DNA from: Romanomermis culicivorax | Lineage: Eukaryota; Nematoda; Enoplea; Mermithida; Mermithidae | Length of the DNA stretch: 64,000 bases | NCBI GenBank assembly: GCA_963922205.1 | Contig: CAWUHX010000087.1 | Span: 186,001-250,000 of the forward strand | Direction: 5' to 3' | Shown: positions 13,555-24,900 of the stretch, piece after piece | How positions within the stretch are numbered: the stretch's first letter is position 1 | Layout of the letters: every line of letters begins with the position of its first letter | Translations under genes and position numbers: made by a program | The notes under the pieces: generated by a model | Told to the model about the DNA's origin: nothing | Seen by the model: the letters and a program-made list of their open reading frames with translations, nothing else | The model's database searches: none

Positions 13555-14455
13555 CTGTACAAAAATGAAACATTTCTCTAAACTATTTTAGTATGTTTCT
13601 ACAATTATTTATAATTTTCAAATAGTTCGTAAAACTGTTGTACTTTTATAAATTTTTGAACTTTTTCCAAAAATAATATATTTTTAATTTTTTGAGATTA
13701 TTGGAAATTTTAATGTTTCCGTAAAATTTTCAATATTTTTGATTTTTTGTAAATTGTCTATTTTTTTGAAGAATTTCGGATATTCCGTAAATTTCTGTAG
13801 AGTTTTGGTATTTTTGTAGATTTTGGATGCTCTTCTAAACTTAAAACATTTTCTTAACATTTAGATATTCTTGCAACTTTTAAATATTTTTAATTAATTT
13901 CCGATATTTTTATCAACTTTTTATCTTTTAGAAATATTCCTGATCTTATTCTTACTTTCTGATATGTTTCAAACTTTTCCATGCTTTTGTAAATTTTATA
14001 TTTTTGTAGACTTTCAATGTTATAATCAATTTTACGTGAATTTCCATATTTATTTTAGTATCTTTTTTGTACTTATTTGATGTTTCATCCATGTGCCAGC
14101 AGATTATTGATTTTTTTGTTAATCAATTTTTCTATATGCTATTGCGATTTTGGTATTTTTGTAAACTTTTATATTGATCAGAATTGTAATATTTTTGTAA
14201 GTTTTTTATTTTTTATAAGTTTTATTTCCTCTATTTTTGTTCATTTTTCATATTTTTTGTAAATTTTTAGTATTTTTGGAAACAAATTTGATATTTTTGT
14301 AAACGTTCAGTGAATTTTCTATATTTTTGTAACTTTGATATTCGTCTAAATTAATGGTAATTTTAGTTAGTTTTTAATTGTTTTGTAGCCCTTTCATATT
14401 TCTGTAAATTTTTTAAACTTGTAAATTTTTGACATATTTGAGAATGAAGTTTTTG
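13555..14455. other. T-rich intron-like sequence upstream of the last visible exon
   Basis: The plus strand reads as TTTTTGTAAATTTTT-type words with hardly any A runs, the reverse of the A-rich stretch on the other side of exon 13324-13554. No exon with splice sites and sensible codon use was found. It is probably the next intron of the proline-rich gene, cut off by the retroelement block. Confidence 0.45.
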
Positions 14456-14458
14456 ATA

Positions 14459-14498
14459 GTTATATATATATATATAACTATCAAATATATATATATAT

Positions 14499-14545
<47 letters not shown>
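14459..14545. repeat. (TA)n microsatellite with an internal palindrome
   Basis: Almost pure TA dinucleotides, with the perfect palindrome TGATAGTTATA...TATAACTATCA at its left end. The LTR of element E1 begins directly at its right edge, so E1 appears to have inserted into the microsatellite. Confidence 0.85.
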
Positions 14546-14549
<4 letters not shown>

Positions 14550-15025
14550 AGGTGGGCTCAGGTGCACGTGTTCAGCTTCCGGCGTCGGTGCGCAGGCGGT
14601 TGGACGCGGCGAAAAGTGGCGAAAAGAAATGATAAATTTGCATAGGTTATTTCTGCCACTGTTTCGCGTTTTTGCTGTCTTTTTGTCAGTGTTAAAAAAG
14701 ATTAGTTTTTATGGAGCGACGCCGCCATCGCCTACTTATAATTATTTTGTTTATTATTTGTTTTTGGCGTCGCCACTCGTCACCCAATACACATTGAACC
14801 CGTAAGTGTATTGTTTTGTGAGCGTAGGGGAAGGAGTCTATAAGAATAGGAGTGGAGACTTGGGTAGGAACTCCTGAGGTACGAGCCAAGGTGTTCTGCC
14901 TGAGGTTTAGTGAAAGTTCTGGTGTATATCTGGTGAAACGTCTGGGAGAGTTTGGTGTTTGTTGTTGTTGTTGTTAGCCTGTGGTTAGAACTGTTGCTTA
15001 ATTGTGACCCCACAGTTGCCTAACA
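14545..15025 (+). repeat. 5' LTR of E1 (481 bp)
   Basis: It starts TGTTGAGG and ends CCTAACA, two bases before the PBS-like site. Homologues in reverse orientation are the solo LTR at 56880-57383 and the fragment at 45490-45585, both ending in the same CCTAACA word, which fixes the boundary. A GTAAGT donor-like site lies at about 14802, and a GTT triplet run near 14960. Confidence 0.8.
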
Positions 15026-15133
15026 AGTGGTGGACTCTTAACGCCTCTCACGACGGATAACCGGAGAACCACCAGAAAAATAACTAAACCTCCTGGGTTT
15101 TATTTGCAGTCACATACCGGAAAAGTGAAGAAG
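15026..15133 (+). promoter_or_regulatory. E1 primer-binding site and leader with 3' splice site before gag
   Basis: Two bases after the LTR comes TGGTGGACTCTTAACG, a TGG-initial PBS candidate. The start AAGTGGTGG is shared with E2 (34106 downward) and with the E4 leader (26196 downward). Further on, CCTCCTGGGTTTTATTTGCAG (ending 15109) is a strong 3' splice site 24 bases before the gag ATG. E2 has the matching CCTCCAGGTTTCTACAG. Confidence 0.6.
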
Positions 15134-18100
15134 ATGAGTATTCCGGTAGGAAAAATGTTGAGGACTCCTCCTAGGTCACATGAACCTAGTGTTTCGAATC
15201 TCGACTCTGCTGAAGAACACGCAGCGGTAGAAAAGGTTCAAGCACAGGCGCCTGAGACTGAAGGAAGGAGAGAGAGTGGAATTGCCGAAATGGCAAGAGT
15301 TGAAGAAGAGTTGAGGAGAAGTGGTTTTGAGATGGCTAGGAGAGCCGAGATTGAAACTACTGTAAGTGGTAGTGTCAGAGGTCAGCAGACCTTTGAGAAG
15401 GAGAGACCGACGTCGCCCTCGAAGTTGGTCCATCCGATGGCCGAAACGCTGGAGGAGATTAGACGGAAATCGAAACCGGCGTGGAGGTCAAACATGGTGG
15501 ACATGAACTACGACGAATATTACGAGGACACGCCGGCCGATTTATACGACGACAAATATTCGAGGCGATACGACCCCGAAATTACGAATTGGAGTCGACG
15601 AGAGGATCCGAGGGATCGAGTCGATCCCAAGGACGTACGAATTAACGCGCTGGAGAAGAAGGTCGAGTTATTGATCAAAGTAATCGAAAGCGCGCAGGTC
15701 AAGGAAAAGGAGTCGAAGGATGATCAACGGAGGAAGATAGGTGAGTCTTCTTACCTTGAGAATAGAGTTGAGAGAGTTAGTGAACCTAAGAGAGAGGTTC
15801 ATTCAGAAGTTTATGTCAGGTCTCAAGAGGACAGAGACAAATATTTGGGCAGAGATAGAGGTTGGACTGAGGAGCCGCAGAGTTCGAGGAATGCTGAACA
15901 AGCACAATCGAATGCCTACGGTTACTCAGAGAATAGGAGGTCGAGGGAAAGGAAAGTGACTATTTGCGACGAATCGTCCCAGGGAGAGGATAGGTTTTCT
16001 CGTCCTACTCCCTGGAGAGATACCGCAAACAGAGCTGACCTTAGCCCTGAAAGGAGGAGAAAGAGGAAGTCAAAGAGTCGAAAGAGATCTCACAGATCTA
16101 GAGCTAGAAGTAGACATTACTCAGATAGTGATAATAGCAGTTCATCTACTTCGAACTCTAGCTCAAGTGTTGAAGTTGATGTGAGAGATGTGGTAAAGGC
16201 CTTGAAACATAGACCTTTGCATGATAGTATAAAGCCAACGGAGGCTTTGAAATTTTTTACTGATCTGGAAAGTGAGTTTCTGGAGAACACGGCTGATAAA
16301 GTGAAAAAAGAGTGTTTGAGAAGGTTGTCTCAGATTACGGCGAGGAGGATAGCGAGAACATCCTCAAAATATACAGAAGCGCGGAGAAATATTTTAAAGT
16401 ATCTCGCGCCGACTTATGATTTGACGATGCTCAAAAGAGAGTTGTTTAATATGAAACAGGAAGAAGGCGAGTCAGCCTTGGAGTTTTTAAAAAGATTGAG
16501 TAATCATGTGGATCTGGTCTATGCAGATCAGAGTGATCAAGTAAGGCAAGATAATATTATTAATGCCTTCATTTATAAGAGTAGTCCGTTGTATCAGACG
16601 GAGTTGCAGGATGTATTGCCATCGATGAAAACTTGGCAAGACCTTGCATACGCCGTAACACAGATTGATAAGAAATATAAGAATGTGTTTACTACTTTTG
16701 GAGCCAAAGATAAACCGATTGTAGTGAATCAAGTTGTAGCGGAGGAGATGTGCCCGGAAATTGCTTTTGTCGGGAATGCTCCGTATGGAAGTACTAAAAA
16801 GTATAACCAGACGAAGTCAAGACCACAAAATCAGTTGCAAAAGGCAGTGGAAGAGGAGAGAAGTGAGGAGAATGCGGAAGAGATGATACCTGGTCCGTCG
16901 CCTCGTGATGTCAAAAAGTCTAACGAGGAGCAGGCCAAGGAGTCTTTTCTAGCTATTCTCTCAAAGGAGTGGCTACAATTGGTTCAGAAAGTAGACAAAT
17001 TACAAGTTACTCAGAGTGAAGCCTTAAAAGAGTTGACTACTGTGAAGGCTGCGTCTGCTGAAAAGCAGAAGCAGTTGAAGCAGCAGAGACCCTATTGCAT
17101 TTATCATAAGAATAATACGCATGCTACGGAAGAGTGTAAGACATTAGCCTACCGGCGTCAGCAACAGCAACGCGGTGGATTTAACCGTGGCATGTCTAAT
17201 CAATATTATGGTGGTGATAGGAATGCTTCATATAGAGGAAGTTTTAGAGGTAGAGGTGGACCTCAATTTGGATTTAGAGGAAGAGGAAGAGGTGCCTATT
17301 ATGTAGGATTCCCCGAAGAAGATCAAATGTACGGGTATGACCCAGAATTTGAGAGATACAGGGAATTCTGCAGACTTAGGGAGCAAGGCATCCAGTTGCA
17401 GAGACAGCCTCAGTTGATGTTACCTGCACCAACTAGTCAACCTGCTATTCAGGGTAGTACCGTCCAGGATCAGTCTGGATCATTTGTTTCGAACCAGTCA
17501 CAACCTAGTTTGCATAACGTAATGGTGACAAGCCGTACGGATGTGGATGATGAAAGCGAAAAGAGTAGAAACAAATCTTCTAGTTTGGTTCTCGGAAGTA
17601 TTATTCACCTGGATAAGGTGACACCTCTAGAGAAAGTGAAAGAGAGAGATTTGGCTCATGTGAAATATGGAAGAAAAGCAACGGACGTAGAGAGAAGGTT
17701 GTTGGAAAATTATCCGAAAACGGTTCCGTTCTATATAAATGTGGTTATTAAAGAAACGGCTACCAGAGCTTTAATTGATACAGGAGCTCAGTGTACGGTC
17801 ATGTCTGCTAAGCTCCTGAAAAGGGCATTAGACGTTGATTATACAGTGTACCCTCGTATCCTTAAAGTGACTGTAGCTGATGGAAAAGTTGTGCATGCCT
17901 ATGGGTATGTACCAGTTTGTATGAAGACTGAATTCGGAAGTTTTCCAGTCAATGCTATAGTGTTGCCAGATGCAGGTGAGGACCTGATCTTGGGCACAGA
18001 TTTTTTAGCACACCCAGATTTAGGTGTGGTGATTGATTTCAAAAGGAATGCCATGACGATACAAGGCATTGAGAGAAAGATTGACGTAGTTCAAGTTCCT

Positions 18101-18697
18101 TCTGTAACTACTGTGCAAACGGTAATGGAAGAAGTAACTAAAGTCAGTGTGGCGTCGACTGATTGCATAAATCAAATTGTTTATCCAAAAGTTTGTCTAC
18201 TAAAGACAACTGTTGCAATTGTTGCATGTAGTAAAACCTACATTCCATATGGAACAGATGTTTTGATGAAGGCAAAACTTTGGGATCAACATGGAGATGC
18301 CACGTTGAACGGAATTATTGTCGAATCTAAAGATTCTGAAAGGAAGTTCAGAATGGAGAAAGCGGTTGTAGACGGATCACAAGAAGAGTTTGTAGTACTA
18401 ATCTCCAATACCACAGGTTCTGGATGTCGGTTTGAGAGAGATCAAATCATTGGCTATACAGAATCTATGCTTATTGAAGATGATGATACATACAAAAAGG
18501 TGAAAGAAATGAAGAAGATAAAGGAGGAAGAGGAATATCAGACCTGCATGGTAAAGGAAGGAATGCCTGCATTATCAAAAGCTGATTCTGTAGAGTTCTA
18601 TACTTCACTATGCAAGATGATATCAAAGGCAAAAATTTCGGAAGAGAAGAAAAGCGGAAGCTATAGAGTCTTTGTTGAAGTACAGAGATGTCTTTAG
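15134..18697 (+). CDS. E1 Gag-protease polyprotein
   Basis: I choose ATG 15134 (MSIPVGKML) because the frame to its left has no earlier ATG and contains the splice acceptor. The protein is about 1187 residues. The N-terminal third is charged, with a basic SR-like tract ([13 protein letters not shown]). A helical capsid-like region follows (about 16190-16700; [13 protein letters not shown]). The zinc knuckle at about 17092-17135 has the spacing C-x2-H-x4-H-x4-C, with His in place of the usual second Cys. Next is an RGG/RGRG-rich stretch, then a retroviral-type aspartic protease with LIDTGAQ (Asp at residue 882) and LGTDFL. Gag packages the RNA; the protease would cleave the polyprotein. In E2 this frame runs on into RT without a break; here it ends early at a frame change near 18670. 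Confidence 0.9.
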   Translation: MSIPVGKMLRTPPRSHEPSVSNLDSAEEHAAVEKVQAQAPETEGRRESGIAEMARVEEELRRSGFEMARRAEIETTVSGSVRGQQTFEKERPTSPSKLVHPMAETLEEIRRKSKPAWRSNMVDMNYDEYYEDTPADLYDDKYSRRYDPEITNWSRREDPRDRVDPKDVRINALEKKVELLIKVIESAQVKEKESKDDQRRKIGESSYLENRVERVSEPKREVHSEVYVRSQEDRDKYLGRDRGWTEEPQSSRNAEQAQSNAYGYSENRRSRERKVTICDESSQGEDRFSRPTPWRDTANRADLSPERRRKRKSKSRKRSHRSRARSRHYSDSDNSSSSTSNSSSSVEVDVRDVVKALKHRPLHDSIKPTEALKFFTDLESEFLENTADKVKKECLRRLSQITARRIARTSSKYTEARRNILKYLAPTYDLTMLKRELFNMKQEEGESALEFLKRLSNHVDLVYADQSDQVRQDNIINAFIYKSSPLYQTELQDVLPSMKTWQDLAYAVTQIDKKYKNVFTTFGAKDKPIVVNQVVAEEMCPEIAFVGNAPYGSTKKYNQTKSRPQNQLQKAVEEERSEENAEEMIPGPSPRDVKKSNEEQAKESFLAILSKEWLQLVQKVDKLQVTQSEALKELTTVKAASAEKQKQLKQQRPYCIYHKNNTHATEECKTLAYRRQQQQRGGFNRGMSNQYYGGDRNASYRGSFRGRGGPQFGFRGRGRGAYYVGFPEEDQMYGYDPEFERYREFCRLREQGIQLQRQPQLMLPAPTSQPAIQGSTVQDQSGSFVSNQSQPSLHNVMVTSRTDVDDESEKSRNKSSSLVLGSIIHLDKVTPLEKVKERDLAHVKYGRKATDVERRLLENYPKTVPFYINVVIKETATRALIDTGAQCTVMSAKLLKRALDVDYTVYPRILKVTVADGKVVHAYGYVPVCMKTEFGSFPVNAIVLPDAGEDLILGTDFLAHPDLGVVIDFKRNAMTIQGIERKIDVVQVPSVTTVQTVMEEVTKVSVASTDCINQIVYPKVCLLKTTVAIVACSKTYIPYGTDVLMKAKLWDQHGDATLNGIIVESKDSERKFRMEKAVVDGSQEEFVVLISNTTGSGCRFERDQIIGYTESMLIEDDDTYKKVKEMKKIKEEEEYQTCMVKEGMPALSKADSVEFYTSLCKMISKAKISEEKKSGSYRVFVEVQRCL

Positions 18698-20714
18698 TTT
18701 GCCTGGTGATCCGGCTACTACAACCCCAGCTCTGACGTGTAAGATAGATACAGGAGATGCAAGACCTGTAGCAAAGAGATATTACAGAGCTTCAATTAAT
18801 AGTCGGCCAGGAGTAAGGCGACACATAAAGGAGATGTTGGACCAAGGAGTGATCGAGCCCTCGAAGTCACCGTGGGCTGCACCCTTGTTTCTAGTTGGAA
18901 AGAAAGATGGAACTACGAGACCCGTAGTGGATTTTAGAGGTATAAACGAAGTGACCAAGGATGATAAATATCCCATCCCGAGAATGGATGACTATTTAGA
19001 TTGCCTTGGAAGAGCGAAGTTTTATATGACTCTAGATTTGAAGTCGGGATATTGGCAGGTCCCGATGGAGGAGGAGAGCAAGGAGAAAACGGCTTATATA
19101 TGCCAAGAGGGCTTATTTCAGTTTAAGGTGATGCCGTTTGGGTTGAAGAATGCACCTGCTGAATTCCAAAGGATGATGGAGAGAATCCTTGGGGATTTGG
19201 TATGGAAAATTTGCCTAGTGTACATAGATGATATTATCATCTTCTCGAATACGTTCGAGGAACACTTAGAGAATTTGAACTTGGTGCTAGAAGCGTTGAG
19301 GAAGGCGAAGTTGACTCTTAAGCCAGAGAAATGTGAATTTCTTCCCGAGAAGGTGCACTTTTTAGGACACATCTTGGATGCGAATGGAATTTCTCCGGAT
19401 CCTAAGAAGGTCAAGGCCATAACGGAATTTCCATTCCCGGATTCTGTTAAGAAAATGCAAAGATTTCTAGGTATGCTACAATGGTGTAAGAAATTTATAC
19501 CAGACCTAGCAGCACTAGCTGAACCTTTGTACAAATTAACAGGTAAGAAGGGAACATGGAATGTGACGGAGTTACATTACACAACTTTTGAGAAGCTCAA
19601 AGTAGCATTGACCTCAGTACCTTTCTTAAGACATCCAATTCTAGATGGATCTGCACGATTCATTCTTCAAACGGATGCCAGTGGAATTGCATTGGGAGCA
19701 GTGTTATGTCAAGAGACTGACTCGGAACGTTGGGTAGTTGCCTACAATAGTCGGATATTGCGGGCAGAAGAAAGGAAATGGTGCGCCACCGAAAGGGAAT
19801 GCTTAGCTGTGGTTTACGGCCTTAAAATTTATAAACATTATCTTTTGGGCCAAAAGGTCAGGATTCAAACTGACCACAAACCACTATTATCAATGAGGGT
19901 GAATACACAGACTAACGACAAACTCAAGAGGTGGTACGCATTCATTTGCCAGTTTAATCACAAGTTGGAGTACGTGCCTGGCAGACAAAATGCCATGGCA
20001 GATTTCCTCTCTAGGAAGGAGGAACCGGATGAGCAGAAAGAGAAGTTGCCACCAAAATGGGAACTTATCTTTCAGAAAGAAGAAGTGAAATCTCTTACTG
20101 AAGACGAAGTCCTTAACCAAAACCACAAAGTTTTAGTGAAACAACTTCGGGAACTCAGAGGAGATGAAGTGGATGAGGCTGTAGGAGTCTTCACTCCGGT
20201 GAAGATGGCCACAGCTTCAGTGGCTTCAAAGTATAGTGTTAGTGATGAAACTCAACTTAATATTTCTCCAGAATTTGATAATTATCGAACGCCTGAGAAA
20301 TATGAAATTGAGGCGGTAGTCACTAGACAAATGTCAAAAAACTTGCAGCAGGAGGAAAAAGGACATCCTCCTGGGCAAGCAAAACCTAAAGAAGAGGTGA
20401 AGAGAATTTTTGAACCGAAGGAGAAGGAGTTTGAAGAAGCCCCAGAGATTGAAGATGATAGACCGAAAGGGCTTATCTCAAACGCCTTGATGTCAAAATT
20501 GCAAGGAAAGGATAAAGATCTAAAAGTGATCTTCGAGAAACTAGGTGCTAGTAGTGGCACCAAGTCTCAAAGTAGCTTTTATATCGATCAAGGGATACTA
20601 TATAGAGAGACTTTTGGCGAGGCAGAGGATCAAGTTGTTGTCCCCCTCTGTTCTCAAAAAAGTTGTCCTGCATCAGTATCATGGAGCAGTGATGATGACG
20701 CATCAAGGGTTTAA
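18672..20714 (+). pseudogene. E1 reverse transcriptase-RNase H frame
   Basis: The frame is +1 relative to gag and overlaps it by 26 bases. RT motifs appear in order: LFLVGKKDG, the LDLKSGYWQ block, FGLKNAP, and the catalytic YIDD at residues 184-187 (19221-19232). RNase H follows, with QTDASG and the later ATERE and TDHKPL motifs, then a spacer rich in charged residues. E2 has no frame change at the gag-pol border, so the shift here is more likely a point indel than programmed frameshifting. The frame ends at 20714 after another change in an A6 run near 20655, where homology to E2 moves to a different frame. In the intact family this part copies RNA to DNA and removes the RNA strand. Confidence 0.88.
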
Positions 20715-21788
20715 GAGAACCCTTGCTATTATTAAAAAGCGGTTCTGGTGGCCGAGCATCGAGAAGGATGTTCGGAGCTGGATCAGTTTTTGTCCGATAT
20801 GTCAAATTGCGACTCCAGGAAAGGCTACGATTCCGCCATTGAATCCAATCATTCCTAGAGGACCATTTGACATAGTTTCGGTAGATATTGTGGGAATATC
20901 TCCCATGAGCGAGAAAAGACCGTATGTGATAGTATTCCCAAGATTACTTTACAAAATGGGTGGAAGCAGAAATGATCCCGGATCAATCTGCTGTAACCAT
21001 TGTGGACAGTTTTCTTCGGAATATTGTGTTCAGGACATGGAACCCCGGTAAAATTGTTGAGTGATAATGGTTCATGCTTCACAGCTGATTTGATGACGTC
21101 AGTCTGTAAATTGTTGGAGTGTCAAAAGATTTTCACAACTGCCTACCATCCACAAGGAAATGGAATGGTTGAAAGGTTTAACCAAACCTTGATCAAGCAG
21201 TTGCGAAAGGTTGCTATAGAGGATTCAGATAAGTGGGACAGATATTTGCAATCTGTCGTTTTTGCATATAATGCCACACCTCATACCTCAACAAAATGTT
21301 CTCCATTTGCCTTATTGAGAGGTCATGAGGCAAATTTTGGCATTAGTATTGGAGTTGCTAGAAACATAGTTCTGCCAATGAACTATGAGGCTTATAAGCA
21401 TATACTAACCGAAAGCTTAGTAGAAACTTATGAGACCATTGCTGAGAATATCAGGAAGGCTGCGGAGAGCAGTAAAAAGTTTTTCGACCGTAAAGCAAAA
21501 GCTCATGATTATTCCGTCAATGATTGGGTTTTGCTGAAAGTCGATAAACAGAAAAAACTGGGTCTTCCGTGGCAAGGACCGTATGTTGTTACTGATAATA
21601 GTAGATTATCAGAGAATGTGCTTGAAATCGCTCACTGGAGAGAGCCGCTGAAAAAGCAGGTGGTATCCGTGAGCAGGTTAAAGCACTTTCGCTACGAGAC
21701 CGGCAGATGGCTGCAGTCTAACGACGTGTCATCTAAGGACACGCAGTTTACTGTAGATTCAAAAATTAGTAATTATAAACTGCCGTAG
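20640..21788 (+). pseudogene. E1 integrase, split over two frames
   Basis: The HHCC zinc-binding N-terminus (HQYHGAVMMTHQGF ... CPICQ) and the first catalytic Asp (VSVDIVG) lie in the frame open to 21051. Homology to E2 shifts frame near 20938 and again near 21035. The second Asp (LLSDNG), the catalytic Glu (VERFNQ) and the GPY/F module (GLPWQGPYVV) lie in the frame from 21000 to 21788. All catalytic residues are still present, so the damage is recent or represents sequencing error at short runs. Integrase would insert the DNA copy into the host genome. No envelope frame follows. Confidence 0.85.
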
Positions 21789-21985
21789 CGCGTAGCGCTG
21801 TGTTTTTTTGTGTGTGTGTGCGTATGAATACCCCCCCATATTTTTTTCGTCCCCCAATTATGTATTTAAGTACAAATTGTATTTANNNNNNNNNNNNNNN
21901 NNNNNNNNNNNNNNNNNNNNNNNNNNNNNNNNNNNNNNNNNNNNNNNNNNNNNNNNNNNNNNNNNNNNNNNNNNNNNNNNNNNNN
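21789..21985. other. E1 3' tail and assembly gap of 100 N
   Basis: After the integrase stop there are about 97 bases with a GT-rich run, C7 and T7 tracts, then N from 21886 to 21985. A run of exactly 100 N is the usual placeholder for a gap of unknown size. The missing 3' LTR of E1 and the end of the minus-strand exonuclease-like frame may both lie inside it. Confidence 0.85.
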
Positions 21986-24900
21986 TTTATCAGCTTGCGA
22001 CCTGTCATCGCCTGGTGCCTTCCTCTTAACACCCATCTGGTTTAACCTTTGCGAGCCCATAAAAATATACTGATTAAAGGCTGCAATGTAGACATCGTCT
22101 ACGCGGTTTCCCTGGGCCTCAACGACTAGTTGTCTGTTCGCAAACGAACACGCCTGGGCATACCACCTACCAATTGCCGTTGGCATGATCGGAGCGAAGT
22201 CCAACTGAAGAAAAATCATTAGGGTCACGTACCTAATGGCCGTAAAGACGTCTGAGGCATCGTAGTCCTGAAGCCATCTGGGGATGAGAATTAAAATTAT
22301 CCATTCCCAGATCTCCTCAGGGATGCGCTCTCCGTCGAACATAAATCCGCCTTGCATTTCGAATTGCTGGCGGTAATTTTCGTGAATCTCGGCCATGGCA
22401 TCATTGACCATTCTGTAAATTATCGGCCGTTCTTGCCGATCAAAGGCGAAGTAATTGGCGACCTCTGGATTTTCAAATGAGATCGGCCCAATTAGGCGCC
22501 TTTGTTCCCGTTGCCACTCCCAATAATCAATCAGAGTTTCGGCCAATTGACCAGGAGTGACAAACTGCTGTGGTTCCCTTTCGGGTCTAGTAGCTACCAC
22601 ATTCAGCTTGACCTTCTTGATCAATTTCTCCTCCGATTCAAGATCGGGCTTCACCAATACGCTTCCCGCAGGTTTGCTACTTCTTGCGGTATAGCTGGAG
22701 GGCACGGATTTACTTTTGCCAGAATAAGTACTAACCTCTCCGCCGGTTTTCGATACCGTTCGCGTCTGAGTGTACGATGTTGTCGCAGTGGACCCTGTTG
22801 TCCTGTCCGATTTTGTCTGGCCTATGGAGGTCTCCGTTCGCGTCTGACTTTTTGAAGTCTCCGTTCTTGTCTGACTCTTTGAAGTCTCCGATCTCGACTT
22901 TTGGCTCGTCGAATATTGTGGTGTCGTCGTTTCTTCGGCCGTATCGTAGGCGTCGTTTTCGGATCCGGTGGCGGCCGCTCCTTGTTGCTGCTGTCCCTGA
23001 GCTGCAAGTCTGCGTCGCTTGGCCTTACCTATCCTCTTTCTACGCCTTACCTTTTCCTTGGCTAGATGTCGGATAAATTTTTCCGACATCCCTTCAGCTA
23101 ACATCTGCTGAACTTTGTCTGGGGAATAAATTCCAGGAATACCTTCCTCGGCAATTCTTCCCCTCCGCATCAGCTCTGTCGCTGCGATGGCTGAATCTGA
23201 GCTATCGTCGGCTAGTGCCTGCTCCTTCAGCTTTCTCTGGATTGCCCTCTGACGCAGGAATTCCTGCTGCGTCAGCCTTCTTTGTTCTTGAATTTTGGCC
23301 TGTAGGGCCTCTTGCTTCGCTTGACGGTCATGATCCTTAGGATCTTTGGCCTTCACAGGTATCTCCTGGGATGCTTCCTGCATCTTCTCCAGTCTGACAT
23401 CGATCCCTGACATTTTGGTAACTGCTTCGTCAATTTGAGTCTGGATTTTTTCCTCCTCAAGAGCCTGTTTCTGAGTTTTGGCCTCCATCGCATCCTTATT
23501 CTCTGATGTCTGGCCCTCAGATTCGAGGATTTCACCCTCTTCTTCTTCTTCTACATCCTCCTCTGAACTGGACTCAGAGTCTGAATTCCGTATCTTCGGC
23601 AACAGCTGTTTTACTTTAGCTGGCAAAACAGCTGGTGCTGGAGGTACTGATTGCATTATGGTGACTACCTCGGGCTCAGGCTCGGCCGGTTGTTGTACTT
23701 GAGGTACTTGGGTCGGCTGTGCCACCGCTGGTTGGATTGGCGGCGGCACCACGACAACTACTGCAGCTGCCTGCGTAGCAGCAGTGTCCAAAGCTGGTGT
23801 AGCTTTGACCACTGGCGCTAGCGCCTGCGGCTGCGCTTTGACCTGTCCCGTCCCTCCGGCTTGCGCCGTTTGGGAAGTTGAGGGACGATTTAGCGGTACT
23901 TTAGAAATTAACTCACCGGCTGGGGTATATGTAAGTGTATACCCGGGCATTTCCGAAGCGATTGTTCTCTCCCGGAAGCTTTTGCTGACAAACTCCGGTC
24001 TGAGCTCGAGCGGATTTCTCGGTGCGTAGGTAATCGGGTAGTCGGTCGGCGATGCGTCTTCCGTCATGGGATACCGCAGTCCCGGCGTTAAAGTCTCGAA
24101 GCCTACGTAGTAAAAAGTTACATAGAAATAAGGATTTACCTTGTAGGCTCCGTCCTTCAATAACGATTTGTCGTCGCCAATTTGTAGAATCTCCTCGGCT
24201 TCTCGAAATCGTAGCGGGACAAAACCGAACCGATTCTGCCATGCGTATACCCCTTTTTTAGATGGAAAGCGGGGTTCCGACGGCGGTAGCGTCGCTGCTA
24301 ATTCTAAATAGTAAGCCAGGCGGTCGCCTGACTTCCAGGACATTTTCTTTATCATTTCCTGGCCTTCTTTAGTATAACTATTTAGAAAGTTATAATTTAG
24401 CAGAGCGCTAGTTTCATAGTCGCACTCCGCTCTGGAATGAGGCCATGCCAAATGATAGGCCAATGGCATAAATTTGCAGATGACCTCTAACTCCGGAAAG
24501 TTTCGCTCATCCAGCATACCTGAAATTTTTGCCAAGTTTGGCGTGTAAAAATTGGTCTTATAGGCCTGTCTATGGCCCTCGATACCCACTGGGTAGTGGT
24601 TATTAGAGGAAAACACCTCTTGTGGAATGGTATCGGGCTTCCCGGCTTGTTGCCAGTATAGCTTGGCGTTTTCGTACAACGTTAAAGAAATTTTCCCGTC
24701 TAAATCCCAGTAGGCTCCGCCTGACTTGAGATTTTCCAGGATATCTTTTGAAATATTTACCCAGTCTGGTATCTGGACGTCCTGGATTTCGTCGGGATCG
24801 CTATCTGTGGTGTATCCGTCGTCCTTCAGTGGTTTGTTATCTCTTGGAAGTAGTGGGTAGAAACCACTTGGCAACTGAACTCCCTGCGGACGGACTGGAT

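Larger units (their letters stand above)
14545..21885 (+). mobile_element. E1, Ty3/gypsy-type LTR retrotransposon with damaged pol; 3' LTR not seen
   Basis: Order: 5' LTR (14545-15025), PBS-like site, gag with zinc knuckle, DTG protease, RT, RNase H, integrase with GPY/F module, then about 100 bases of 3' sequence up to the assembly gap. The order RT-RNase H-integrase and the YIDD motif place it in the Ty3/gypsy (Metaviridae) group. It is a close relative of E2: gag, protease and pol align along their whole lengths. At least four single-base frame changes in pol (near 18670, 20655, 20938 and 21035) make it non-functional as sequenced. The 3' LTR is missing and may lie in the gap. Confidence 0.92.

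Noticed and set aside
18660-18700. Programmed +1 frameshift between gag-protease and RT in E1
   Set aside because: The close relative E2 has gag and pol in one frame across the same place, so a simple indel in E1 is more likely.
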